From Polyangium spumosum (lineage in GTDB: Bacteria; Myxococcota_A; Polyangia; Polyangiales; Polyangiaceae), in NCBI RefSeq assembly GCF_009649845.1, contig NZ_WJIE01000006.1:248001-312000 (forward strand): a stretch of 64,000 nt of DNA, given 5' to 3'. Below are positions 8,464 through 16,470 of the stretch, piece after piece. The notes beneath the pieces are model-generated. The model saw nothing but the letters and a program-made list of their open reading frames with translations. It searched no databases and was not told where the DNA came from. Numbering within the stretch: position 1 is the stretch's first letter; every line of letters begins with the position of its first letter. Both the position numbers and the translations under genes were made by a program.

Positions 8464-8508
8464 TGGGTTTGCTTGACCCCGCGGGGGAGGGTGGGCGAAG
8501 GGAAGAGG

Positions 8509-9114
8509 ATGGAAGGCAGCCGGGCGGGCTTGCGGTTGGGTCGGGTGTTCGGGGTGCTGGCGTTTGGCGTGTTGCTCCTCGGGGCGGGAGAAGCGCGGGC
8601 CGAGCCGCAGGGGACGGCTGGGTTGACGATCGGGGTCGCTGGGCGAGGGTTCGATCGGAGGATATGGGACCAGACGGTCTTCCATCTGGGGCTGCGGGGG
8701 GACGTGTTGTTTGGTCGGAGCAAGGTGACCGACTTCGGGTTTGGTCCCTATGCCGAGGTGGCGACACACGCCTTCGACGAGGTGCAGCTCGGGGCGGGGT
8801 TCTCGACGTTGTTCCCCGTCCTGCAGGCGTTGCCCATCGTCGCGTCGGTCGGCGGGTATGGCCGTTACGCCCCGCTGCAAGGGGTGGAGCCTGGGGTCGC
8901 GGGCGCGTTGTTCTGGGGGAGCCGGAGCTACAACTTCCACGCGAACTACGTGATGGCCGCCGGGTTGCTCGCGCAGTTCCGCTACGGGCTCGGGCCGTCG
9001 CGCGAGACCTCCATCGTCGTCAGCGCGCAGCTCGACCTCGTGGCCTTGAGCTTGCCGTTCCAGATCCTCGTGAACGCGTTCCGGGGGTCGCCCGCGACGA
9101 GGCCCGTGAAGTGA
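8509..9114 (+). CDS. Exported protein of unknown function, possibly outer membrane
   Basis: A 201-residue protein, not recognised. It begins with a good signal peptide (core VFGVLAFGVLLLG, cleavage around ARA-EP), followed by amphipathic, glycine-rich segments with regular aromatic residues (FGFGPYAEVATHAF, GGYGRYAPL), compatible with a small beta barrel. ATG 8509 is preceded by GAAGGG at good spacing; an earlier in-frame start at 8473 would put extra charged residues ahead of the signal peptide. It is flanked by parS sites on both sides (8448 and 9129). Confidence 0.75.
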   Translation: MEGSRAGLRLGRVFGVLAFGVLLLGAGEARAEPQGTAGLTIGVAGRGFDRRIWDQTVFHLGLRGDVLFGRSKVTDFGFGPYAEVATHAFDEVQLGAGFSTLFPVLQALPIVASVGGYGRYAPLQGVEPGVAGALFWGSRSYNFHANYVMAAGLLAQFRYGLGPSRETSIVVSAQLDLVALSLPFQILVNAFRGSPATRPVK

Positions 9115-9128
9115 CGGGTCGGGGGAGA

Positions 9129-9144
9129 TGTTTCACGTGAAACG
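9129..9144. promoter_or_regulatory. parS site 3
   Basis: TGTTTCACGTGAAACG, 15 of 16 matches to the parS consensus. It lies in the short space between two convergent genes (stops at 9114 and 9177), where a palindrome does not disturb coding. Confidence 0.9.
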
Positions 9145-9176
9145 TCAAGGGCGGTCGGCCCCCGGCGGGTGAGGGC

Positions 9177-9899
9177 TCAGGGGGTGCAGACCGCGAGCCC
9201 GGGGCAGACTCGACAGTCCACGAAGCCATCCATCCCGATCCGGCACGCGGAGGTGGGGCCATCCGTCCGGTTCATGCAATCCGGACCCGCGATGGTCGGG
9301 TCGTCCGCTTCGGGGGGGAAGAACACGAGGCACCCGCGGCAAATGTCGATCGGCCACTGAAACTCGCCGGTGGCGGCCTCTTCGCCACCCAGCGTGTGCC
9401 CACGCACGATGACGCGGGCGACGACTTCGACGGGCGTGTTGCTGTCGCCGAGGGCTGCCGCGGAGCTGCCCGAGTCGACCAGCACGACATGCGCGAAGCC
9501 AAATCCGGGCTCGGCGCCCGTCGATGGATCGACGAACCCGGTGGCCGGCGCCGTGAAGGCGCCGAGCTCGTTGCCCGCCGCGTCGAAGGTGTGCACGTCA
9601 GCGCTCTCGAAGACCACCCGGGAGGTCTCCGTGCGCAGCGTCGCCGCGTTGCCGCGCCGGACCATCTGGTTGCCCACGAGCAGCGCCGCGCTGTACTCGG
9701 TGGCGAACGCGACGTCGAGCACGCCCCGCAAGAGGACCGGGGACGAGGGGTCGGCGTCGATCTCGCAGGTGTCTTCGTCGAACTTCAAGACCCCGCGCAC
9801 GAAGAGGCTGCTCTCGTTCTCGGCGCAGCCAGGGCCGAGCACAGCGCCGAGGGCCAGAAGCGTGGTCAATCCGCCGACATGCCTACGCTGGATCTTCAT
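9177..9899 (-). CDS. Lipoprotein of unknown function
   Basis: This 240-residue protein starts with a lipoprotein signal peptide: MKIQRRH, a hydrophobic core, then VLGPGC as a slightly relaxed lipobox. The mature part looks beta-rich and has several Cys residues, including a C-terminal cluster (DICRGC, DCRVCPG, VCTP) that suggests disulfides in the periplasm. ATG 9899 is chosen because it directly precedes the signal peptide; an in-frame start 11 codons upstream adds nothing useful. No family is recognised. The downstream edge is 32 bp from parS site 3. Confidence 0.75.
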   Translation of the reverse strand: MKIQRRHVGGLTTLLALGAVLGPGCAENESSLFVRGVLKFDEDTCEIDADPSSPVLLRGVLDVAFATEYSAALLVGNQMVRRGNAATLRTETSRVVFESADVHTFDAAGNELGAFTAPATGFVDPSTGAEPGFGFAHVVLVDSGSSAAALGDSNTPVEVVARVIVRGHTLGGEEAATGEFQWPIDICRGCLVFFPPEADDPTIAGPDCMNRTDGPTSACRIGMDGFVDCRVCPGLAVCTP

Positions 9900-9980
9900 G
9901 GTCAAGGAGCCTCCCGAGACACCCGAGGTCAACGACCAGTGTATCGGGAAAGTCCACGAGCCGGCAAAGAACCGCAGGGT

Positions 9981-11582
9981 TCAGACGGCGCCCGCCTGCA
10001 AGCCCGCTCGTAACAATCGCCCGAGCGCGTCGAGCGAGAGCAGCTCGATCCGAGGTCGACCCAGCCCCTCGAGCAACACGGTCCGGATGCCCGAAGCCGT
10101 GCGTTTCTTGTCGAGCGCAGCAAGCCGGAGCGCCTCGTCGAGCGGCTCACGCGAGAGGTCCGTCGGCAGCCCGAGGTCGGCGAGCAGGCGCTCGATCCGC
10201 GCGGCCGCCTCGGGCTCGGTGACGCCGAGGGCACGCCCGACCCGCAAGATGGCGATCATGCCGAGGGAGACGGCCTCGCCATGCGTGAGGCGGGTATACG
10301 CCCCCGCAGCCTCGAGCCCATGGCCGAGGGTGTGGCCGAAGTTGAGCAGGACCCGATCGCCGGACTCGCGCTCGTCCCGGGTGACGATCGCCGTCTTCAC
10401 CCGGACTGCGCCGAGGACCATCTCCCGAACGAGGTCGAGGTCGCGGGCGAGGACACGCTCACGCTCACGGACGAGCAGGTCGAAGAGGGAGGTGTCCGCG
10501 ATGGCGGCAGCCTTCACGACCTCGGCGAGGCCGGAGATGTAGGCGCGCGCCGATTCGCTCTGCACCCGCGCAGGGTCGATGAGCACGGCCGAGGGTTGAT
10601 GGAAGGTGCCGACGGCATTCTTGGCGAGCCCGAGGTCGACGCCGGTCTTCCCGCCGACGGCCGCGTCGACCATCGAGAGCAAGGTCGTCGGCATGGCGAC
10701 CCACCGGACGCCCCGCAGGAGGAGGGACGCGGCGAACCCGGCCACATCGGAGACGACGCCGCCCCCCAGCGCCACCACGAGGGCCTCGCGGTCGGCGCCG
10801 GACTCGACGAGGGCCGCGAGGATTCGCTCGACCGCCGGGAGCTGCTTGTGTGGCTCGCCGGGCGCAAGGACGACGGTGGCAGGAACACGCAGGCCGGCGT
10901 GGCGGAGGGCCTCGAGGACCGGGTCGAGGGCGAGGGGCGCGACGTTCTCGTCGGTGACGACAAAGACGGCCGAGGGGGCGAGGTGGCGAGCGACCTCGGC
11001 GAGGGTGTGCGGGGCGTCGTGGGTGAGGCGAACGGGATAGGAGCGCGCGCCGAGAGGGACGAGCAGGGTGGGGTCGAGCCAGGCGCGAAGGACGGCATCG
11101 GCGAGCTCGGCAGGAGGTCGATCGTCGGTGCGGACGTGGGCATGGGCCTCGGCGTAGGCAGGGGCGCGGGTGGCGAGGAGGGCGCGGAGGCGCTGGAGGC
11201 GATCGGGGGCTTCGTCGAGGAGGGGCCGGCCGGGCGCGGAGGTGCGGGCGGCGAGGGTGTCGGGGCGAGCGGTGAGGGTGACGACGTGGGCGTGGGCGAG
11301 GGCGAAGGCGCGGAGCTCGGGGTCGAGGAGGGTGCCGCCGCCGAGGGAGATGACGCGAGGCTCGGGGGAATCGAGGAGGCGGCGCAGGGTGTCGGCTTCG
11401 AGGGCGCGGAAGGCTTGTTCGCCGCGTTCGGCGAAGAGGCTGGGCACGGAGTGGCCGGTGGTCTGGGTGATGACAGCGTCGAGGTCGAGGAAGGGGACTC
11501 CGGCGCGGGATGCGACGAGGGGGCCAAGGGTGGATTTGCCTGAGCCCATGAGGCCACTGAGGAGGAGAGGGAGCGGAGGCAT
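9981..11582 (-). CDS. aroKB: Shikimate kinase / 3-dehydroquinate synthase fusion
   Basis: One 533-residue polypeptide joins two steps of the shikimate pathway. Residues 1 to about 165 are shikimate kinase: P-loop GLMGSGKST at 10-18, DLDAVI, and GGGTLL for shikimate binding. The rest is dehydroquinate synthase, with GEPHKQ, GGGVVSDVAGF, the MPTTLLSMVDAAVGGKTG substrate/NAD segment and the zinc motif FGHTLGHGLE. These are steps 5 and 2 of the pathway. aroC lies upstream on the same strand but 621 bp away across repeats and a hairpin, so co-transcription is uncertain. AroK-AroB fusions are known from a few other bacteria; both halves look catalytically intact here. Confidence 0.95.
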   Translation of the reverse strand: MPPLPLLLSGLMGSGKSTLGPLVASRAGVPFLDLDAVITQTTGHSVPSLFAERGEQAFRALEADTLRRLLDSPEPRVISLGGGTLLDPELRAFALAHAHVVTLTARPDTLAARTSAPGRPLLDEAPDRLQRLRALLATRAPAYAEAHAHVRTDDRPPAELADAVLRAWLDPTLLVPLGARSYPVRLTHDAPHTLAEVARHLAPSAVFVVTDENVAPLALDPVLEALRHAGLRVPATVVLAPGEPHKQLPAVERILAALVESGADREALVVALGGGVVSDVAGFAASLLLRGVRWVAMPTTLLSMVDAAVGGKTGVDLGLAKNAVGTFHQPSAVLIDPARVQSESARAYISGLAEVVKAAAIADTSLFDLLVRERERVLARDLDLVREMVLGAVRVKTAIVTRDERESGDRVLLNFGHTLGHGLEAAGAYTRLTHGEAVSLGMIAILRVGRALGVTEPEAAARIERLLADLGLPTDLSREPLDEALRLAALDKKRTASGIRTVLLEGLGRPRIELLSLDALGRLLRAGLQAGAV

Positions 11583-11661
11583 GGGGGTTACGATTCGATG
11601 GGAAAGGGGATTTGTCGAGTCCGGGGGAGCGCTTCAGGGGAGGGGGCGCCGGGCGGCGTGT

Positions 11662-11691
11662 GTTCGGGGGGGCTGGGGGGTCCCCCCGAAC
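11662..11691. terminator. Possible hairpin terminator upstream of aroKB
   Basis: GTTCGGGGGG (11662-11671) pairs with CCCCCCGAAC (11682-11691) around a 10-nt loop. There is no T tract on either side, so this could be a Rho-dependent pause or simply a structured spacer between aroC and aroKB. Confidence 0.35.
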
Positions 11692-11918
11692 TCGCGAGCC
11701 ACGCCGGTCCGGACCGGATGGGGGTTCGAGGTTTGGGCAAGACCACGGAGGGTATGGAGGGGGGCGACGGGCTAGGTCACAGGGGTGAGGGGAAGGGGTT
11801 GTGGTTGCGGAAGGGGAGGCGTGGCTCGCTCAAACAACAGGACCCACCCCCCAGCCCCCCCGAACACACGCCGCCCAGCGCCCACAACACGATGCTCCCG
11901 TTCAGCAGGAGGAGGAGC

Positions 11919-12103
11919 CGAAGGTGAACGGGGATTGGCTTCGCCGAGGGTTGAAGGGGGGCGAAGGTGAACGGGGACCGGCTTCGCCGAGGGTTGAGGG
12001 GGGCGAAGGTGAGCGGGTACCGGCTTCGCCGGGGGTCGAGGGGCAGCGAAGTCGGTCAGGGACCAGCTTCGCTGAAGGTTGAGGGGGAGCGAAGGTGGTC
12101 GGC
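11919..12103. repeat. Tandem array of 43-bp units (about 4.3 copies)
   Basis: Units begin CGAAGGTG or a close variant at 11919, 11962, 12004, 12047 and 12090 (partial), a period of 42-43 bp. Each holds the small dyad CGGCTTCGCCG followed by a purine-rich GGGTTGAGGGG segment. The copies have diverged by several bases each, so the array is not a very recent expansion. It does not keep a sensible reading frame. It ends in a separate hairpin and lies 79 bp from parS site 4. Confidence 0.85.
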
Positions 12104-12108
12104 GTCCG

Positions 12109-12131
12109 CCCCTCTCCCGGAGGGAGAGGGG
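12109..12131. repeat. Dispersed hairpin repeat (CCCCTCTCCC / GGGAGAGGGG)
   Basis: A 10-bp perfect stem with a GGA loop, followed by TTGGGGGTGAGGG. A second copy of the same design, inverted, lies at 58714-58750 inside the end of rarA, so this is an interspersed repeat family in this genome rather than a local terminator. Confidence 0.7.
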
Positions 12132-12181
12132 TTGGGGGTGAGGGTGTTCCGGGTGAGCCGAGTCTGCCCCCCCAGCACCAA

Positions 12182-12197
12182 TGTTTCACGTGAAACG
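12182..12197. promoter_or_regulatory. parS site 4
   Basis: TGTTTCACGTGAAACG, 15 of 16 matches to the parS consensus, 7 bp beyond the aroC stop codon. Confidence 0.9.
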
Positions 12198-12203
12198 TCC
12201 CGG

Positions 12204-13367
12204 TCAGTAGGCGGCGAGCTGGGCGCGGTAGGTCTCCAGGTTGCGCCGGAGCTCGCCGAGGCTGTCGCCGCCGAACTTCTCGAGGAGGGCATCGGCGAGG
12301 GTGATGGCGACCATGGCTTCGCCCACGACGGAGGCGGCGGAGACGGCGCAGATGTCGCTGCGCTCGTGGGCGGCGTCGAAGGGCTCTTTCGTGTGGACGT
12401 CGACGGAGGGGAGGGCCTTCTTGAGGGTGGCGATGGGCTTCATGGCGGCACGGCAGAGGAGGGGCATGCCGTTGGTGATGCCACCTTCGAGGCCGCCGGC
12501 GCGGTTGGTGGGGCGGTCGAAGTGGTGGGCAGGGTCGTAGGTGATGGGGTCGTGGACCTGGGAGCCGCGCAGGGTGGCCGCGGTGAAGCCAAGGCCAAGC
12601 TCGACGCCCTTGATGGCGTGGATGCTCATGAGGGCCTGGGCCAGGCGGCCGTCGAGCTTGCGGTCCCACTGGACATGGCTGCCAAGGCCAGGCGGGAGGC
12701 CGGTGGCGATGACCTCGAAGACGCCGCCCAAGGTGTCGCCGGCATGCGAGGCCTCGTGGATGGCCGTGCGCATGGCGGCCTCGGCCGCAGGGTCGACGCA
12801 GGCGAGGTCGGAGGCGCGGGCGCGGGCGCGGAGGTCGGGGAGGGGGAGGTCGGGGAGGGTGGCGGTGATGGGGCCGATGGAGACGACGTGGGCGAAGATG
12901 TCGATCCCGAGGAGGGAGAGGAGCTTGCGGCAGACGGCGCCGACGGCGACGCGGGAGGCGGTCTCGCGGGCGCTGGCGCGTTCGAGGATGTCGCGCAGGT
13001 CTTTGCGGTCGTACTTGAGGCCGCCGGCGAGGTCGGCGTGGCCGGGGCGGGGGCGGGTGAGGGCCTCGGGCGGCGCAGGGAAGGGGTCGGGGCCCATGCG
13101 GCCCTGCCAGTTGGCGTGGTCGCTGTTGTTGATGCGCAGGGCGATGGGCCCGCCGAGGGTCTCGCCACCCCGGACGCCGCCGGTGAGCTCGGCCCGGTCG
13201 GTCTCGATTTTCATGCGGCCGCCACGGCCGTAGCCGCGCTGACGCCGGGCGAGGTCGTGGTTGATGTCCTCCGAGAGGAGGGGCAAACCCGCCGGGATGC
13301 CCTCGACGATGGCCGTGAGGGAAGGTCCGTGAGATTCACCCGCCGTCATCCAACGAAGTCGCGCCAT
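12204..13367 (-). CDS. aroC: Chorismate synthase
   Basis: AroC converts EPSP to chorismate with reduced FMN, the last common step of aromatic amino-acid synthesis. The 387-residue length is normal. Family signatures are visible: GESHGPSL at the N-terminus, [38 protein letters not shown] and the C-terminal [18 protein letters not shown] 13367 is used; a GTG two codons upstream is the alternative. It is divergent from the DUF167 gene at 13476, with a 108-bp A+T-richer spacer that should hold both promoters. The parS site lies immediately after its stop. Confidence 0.95.
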   Translation of the reverse strand: MARLRWMTAGESHGPSLTAIVEGIPAGLPLLSEDINHDLARRQRGYGRGGRMKIETDRAELTGGVRGGETLGGPIALRINNSDHANWQGRMGPDPFPAPPEALTRPRPGHADLAGGLKYDRKDLRDILERASARETASRVAVGAVCRKLLSLLGIDIFAHVVSIGPITATLPDLPLPDLRARARASDLACVDPAAEAAMRTAIHEASHAGDTLGGVFEVIATGLPPGLGSHVQWDRKLDGRLAQALMSIHAIKGVELGLGFTAATLRGSQVHDPITYDPAHHFDRPTNRAGGLEGGITNGMPLLCRAAMKPIATLKKALPSVDVHTKEPFDAAHERSDICAVSAASVVGEAMVAITLADALLEKFGGDSLGELRRNLETYRAQLAAY

Positions 13368-13475
13368 GCCCACACGCTAGCCCACGGAGGCGGGACGCAA
13401 AAGGATCGCTCGAAAGATTGAATTGATGAACCGTATGGACGGCTCGGTTTGCGCTAGGATGCGCCCTACCGCGCG

Positions 13476-13811
13476 ATGTCGAAAGCAACGAACCAGATCC
13501 CCGGGGAATGGGCGCGGCTCGAGATGAGCGAGCGCGCCGGCGCCGTGCGCTTCTCCGTGCATGTGCGTCCGAGGTCGTCCCGATGTTCGATCCTCGGGGT
13601 GCGCGAAGGCGCGCTCGACGTGGCGCTGACAGCGCCGCCCGCCGAAGGCGCCGCCAACGAGGAGCTGCGCAAGCTCCTTTCGAAGGTGCTCGAGGTGCGC
13701 CGCGCCGACGTGAACATCCTCGTGGGCGTGAGCAGCCGAAGCAAGCTGCTGGAGATCAACGGGACGAGCTCGACGACCGTGCGCGAGCAGTTCAGCAAGG
13801 CGAAGCGATGA
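13476..13811 (+). CDS. DUF167 (YggU/UPF0235) family protein
   Basis: A 111-residue cytoplasmic protein. The segments FSVHVRPRSSRCSILG, LDVALTAPPAEGAANEEL and the closing SSRSKLLEINGTS are the conserved core of the DUF167 family, whose biochemical role is unknown. It opens a tightly packed run: its stop overlaps the dapF start by 4 bp, and dapF in turn overlaps the receiver-GAF gene by 4 bp. The coupling suggests shared expression rather than shared function. Confidence 0.88.
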   Translation: MSKATNQIPGEWARLEMSERAGAVRFSVHVRPRSSRCSILGVREGALDVALTAPPAEGAANEELRKLLSKVLEVRRADVNILVGVSSRSKLLEINGTSSTTVREQFSKAKR

Positions 13812-14665
13812 GCACGCTCGCGTTCGAGAAGTGGGAGGGGCTCGGCAACGATTTTGTCGTCGTCGAGGTGAGCTCGGAGCAGGCGGTGTCGCCCGAACAG
13901 GCGCGCCTGCTCTGCGATCGGCATCGAGGCATCGGCGCGGACGGGGTGCTCCTGGTGATCGGGGGAGGGACGCCGCGTATGGTCGTGCTGAACGCCGACG
14001 GGTCGCGGCCCGAGATGTGCGGCAACGGGCTGCGATGCGTGGCCGCGTTCCTCGCGGAGCGCGGCGGCGCCGAGGGGTTGTCGATGATGATCGGCACGGA
14101 CGCAGGGGACAAAGCGTGCGTGATCGAGCGAAGGGGCCCGGGACTCTACGACGTGACCGTGGACATGGGTCGAGCGACGATGGGCCCGCGGCTCGAGGTG
14201 GAGGCGGAGGGCAAGCGGCACGGGTTCACGACGGTGGACGTGGGCAACCCGCACGCGATCACGTTCGAGCCGTACGCCGAGGCGGAGGTCGATCGGCTGG
14301 GGCCGAAGGTGGCGACGGCGCCGGCCGGAGGGATCAACGTGGAGTTCTGCCGGGTGCTCGATGAAGGAGCGCGGACGCGGATCGCCGTGACGGTGTGGGA
14401 GCGCGGGGTGGGGCGGACGCTCGCCTGCGGGACGGGGGCCTGCGCGGTGGCCGCGGCGGCCTGTGAGGAGGGTCGGGCGGCGCGAGCGGCGCCGATCGAG
14501 GTGGTGCTGCCGGGCGGCGCGCTCGAGATCACGGTGGACGAGGCGCGCGGGTTGCAGATGAAGGGGCCGGCGCGGAGGGTGTTCCGAGGGACGTGGGAAT
14601 CGAGCTTCGACCTTGGCGAAGGTCGCACGACGCCCGCATCGTGGGCCGGCGAGAGCACGCCATGA
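13808..14665 (+). CDS. dapF: Diaminopimelate epimerase
   Basis: DapF interconverts LL- and meso-diaminopimelate for lysine and peptidoglycan synthesis. At 285 residues it has the normal length. The two catalytic cysteines are present, C71 in EMCGNGLRC and C207 in ACGTGACA, together with GLGNDFVVV, DRHRGIGADGV and VGNPHAITFE. The start ATG 13808 overlaps the DUF167 stop (ATGA); the frame is open further upstream but that part is antisense-like and not DapF. The C-terminal 25 residues beyond the core are unusual and variable. Confidence 0.95.
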   Translation: MSTLAFEKWEGLGNDFVVVEVSSEQAVSPEQARLLCDRHRGIGADGVLLVIGGGTPRMVVLNADGSRPEMCGNGLRCVAAFLAERGGAEGLSMMIGTDAGDKACVIERRGPGLYDVTVDMGRATMGPRLEVEAEGKRHGFTTVDVGNPHAITFEPYAEAEVDRLGPKVATAPAGGINVEFCRVLDEGARTRIAVTVWERGVGRTLACGTGACAVAAAACEEGRAARAAPIEVVLPGGALEITVDEARGLQMKGPARRVFRGTWESSFDLGEGRTTPASWAGESTP

Positions 14666-16461
14666 TGAACTCGATGCCGCCGATCCCCGCGTCCCGCCGC
14701 CGGCCGCTCGATCGGGGCGGCGCGCCCGCGCTCACCGTGCTCTGCATCGCGCAGGACGCCGCCGTGCGCGAGCTCCTGCCGCGTGTCTTGCGCTTCGACA
14801 AGGTGCTCGTGACGGCCGACTTCTCCGAGGCGTTCATGATGGCCACGAGCGAGGCGCCGGACATCGCGTTCGTGGAGCTCGGCATCGGCGACGGGGCAGG
14901 GCTGTCGCTCGTGCACCACCTGAAGGCGCTCGTGCCGGACATCAGCGTGGTCACGCTGGCGACGAAGAAGAACCTCGACGCCGCCGCGAACGCGCTCTCG
15001 CTCGGCGCGTCGGGCCTGCTCCTGATGCCGCTCTCGGGCGACGACGTGCTGAGCTCGGTCTGGGGCATCAAGCAGCGGCTCGTCGAGCGCGCCGAGCGCG
15101 ACCGGCTGGAGCGCGCCGCCGCCGTGAGCGCCCGCGCGACGGGCTGGATCGCCCGGATCGCCGAGGTGGCCGAGGCCCCGGACCGGACGAGCGCCGCGAA
15201 GGAGCTCGTGGAGATCCTCGTGGAGGTGACGGGCGCGAAGGGCGGCGCCGTGTACCTGGCCGGTGATACGCCGCAGGAGCTCGTGCTCGGGGCGGCGAGC
15301 CCGAGCCTGGAGGGCGCGCCGTCAGCGGGGACCGAGCAGCGTATCCTGGAGACGTTCGCCACGCCGCGGCGGTTGCTCGCCGTGCCGCTCGGGTCCCGCA
15401 ACGTGGCCGCCGGGTACGTGCTGCTGGAGGAGGAGAAGCCCCGGACAGGGGAGGGGGGGCCGAGCGCGGATCCGCCCATCGACGGGATCATCCGGCTGCT
15501 CACGAACGTGGCCGCGACGGCGATCGCGATGCTCGGCGAGCGCGAGCGGGCCGCGCGGGGCGGGGCGGCGATCAAGGACCCGACGTCGAGCGCGTACTCG
15601 TTCGCGTATTACGTGGACGTGGCCGGTCGGGAGATCGGGCGCGCGCGGCGGTACGGCCGGCGGTTCTCGATCGTGACGATGGTGTACGAGCCAGTGCCGG
15701 GGCAGGCGTCGCTCTCGGCGACCGAGTTCGCCGACCGGATGCTCGCGACGGTGCACGACACGGACGTGCTCGCGCGCGTGGACGAAAACGAGTTCCACCT
15801 GCTGCTGCCCGAGACGAGCGGGCTCGGGGCGCACTCGGTGCGTCGGCGCATCGCGCGGCTCGGGACGGGGGAGAAGTCGGCCGCGAGCCGCGCGTTGCTC
15901 GTCGGCGCGGCGGCGTTCCCGCACGACGGGCAGGACCTCGGCAAGCTGCTCCGGGTCGCGCGGGCGCGGGCCGAGGCGAGCAAGTCGTCGGTGGTGCACA
16001 GGCTCGACCCGGATTCGAACACGGTGCCGGACCTGCTCGAGATGCTCATCTGGGAGACGGTGAACGCGGCGCCGGCGCGGCAGACGTCAGCGGTGCGGCC
16101 GATCGAGCTCGACACGGCGGAGGCGCAGGCGCTCGCGCAGGCGGTGGTGGCGGACGCGCAACGAGGCGGGGCGGCGACGATCGTGGTGGCGCACCACGCG
16201 GGCCTGTGCCTCGGCGCGGCGGTGCGCTCGGCGCTGGGGCACGAGGTCGACAACGTCGCGCTGCACGCGCTCGACCTGCGCGCCGTGCCGGGCTGCGAGC
16301 GGATCGAGGCGCTGGCGGTGATCGCGGAGCACGGGGCCTACGCGCTTCTGGCGCGGCACGACGACGGCATCTTGCGCGGCGCGCACGCGGCCGACCCGCT
16401 GCTCGCCGACGTGCTGGCGGAGAGGCTCGGCCGGGCCGCGGGCGTGCGGGTGATCGGGTAA
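14662..16461 (+). CDS. Receiver-like / GAF / degenerate GGDEF signalling protein
   Basis: A cytoplasmic signalling protein of 599 residues. Residues about 20-140 are a receiver fold, but the phospho-acceptor position is Glu (E72 in FVELGIGDG) and the acidic pair near the start is missing, so phosphorylation is unlikely. About 170-290 read as a GAF domain. About 315-440 follow the diguanylate cyclase pattern, with the active-site loop DENEF (residues 374-378) in place of GGDEF, so cyclase activity is not expected. The last 110 residues are a receiver-sized alpha/beta region without motifs. It overlaps dapF by 4 bp and is followed 9 bp later by another receiver protein. Confidence 0.8.
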   Translation: MMNSMPPIPASRRRPLDRGGAPALTVLCIAQDAAVRELLPRVLRFDKVLVTADFSEAFMMATSEAPDIAFVELGIGDGAGLSLVHHLKALVPDISVVTLATKKNLDAAANALSLGASGLLLMPLSGDDVLSSVWGIKQRLVERAERDRLERAAAVSARATGWIARIAEVAEAPDRTSAAKELVEILVEVTGAKGGAVYLAGDTPQELVLGAASPSLEGAPSAGTEQRILETFATPRRLLAVPLGSRNVAAGYVLLEEEKPRTGEGGPSADPPIDGIIRLLTNVAATAIAMLGERERAARGGAAIKDPTSSAYSFAYYVDVAGREIGRARRYGRRFSIVTMVYEPVPGQASLSATEFADRMLATVHDTDVLARVDENEFHLLLPETSGLGAHSVRRRIARLGTGEKSAASRALLVGAAAFPHDGQDLGKLLRVARARAEASKSSVVHRLDPDSNTVPDLLEMLIWETVNAAPARQTSAVRPIELDTAEAQALAQAVVADAQRGGAATIVVAHHAGLCLGAAVRSALGHEVDNVALHALDLRAVPGCERIEALAVIAEHGAYALLARHDDGILRGAHAADPLLADVLAERLGRAAGVRVIG

Positions 16462-16470
16462 GGGAAGGCC

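Larger units (their letters stand above)
8095..8508. other. Intergenic region between zapA and the 8509 gene, dominated by palindromes
   Basis: This 414-bp divergent intergenic region holds no believable gene: frames run through it but have no recognisable content. It contains a chain of hairpins and a long inverted repeat from 8148 to 8438 and a perfect parS at 8448-8463, each listed separately. Promoters for zapA (leftward) and for the gene at 8509 (rightward) must lie within it; I could not pick a convincing -35/-10 pair. Confidence 0.8.
11583..12203. other. Repeat-filled spacer between aroC and aroKB
   Basis: No gene is supported in these 621 bp. From left to right they hold a G/C hairpin (11662-11691), a purine-rich stretch, a 43-bp tandem array (11919-12103), a dispersed-type hairpin (12109-12131) and parS site 4 (12182-12197). 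Frames that cross it translate to low-complexity Gly/Arg/Pro sequence. The promoter of aroKB should lie near 11583-11650; none is obvious. Confidence 0.75.

Noticed and set aside
11919-12103. CRISPR or coding repeat at the 43-bp array
   Set aside because: The copies are contiguous and diverged, the period (42-43) does not keep a frame, and no spacer is present.
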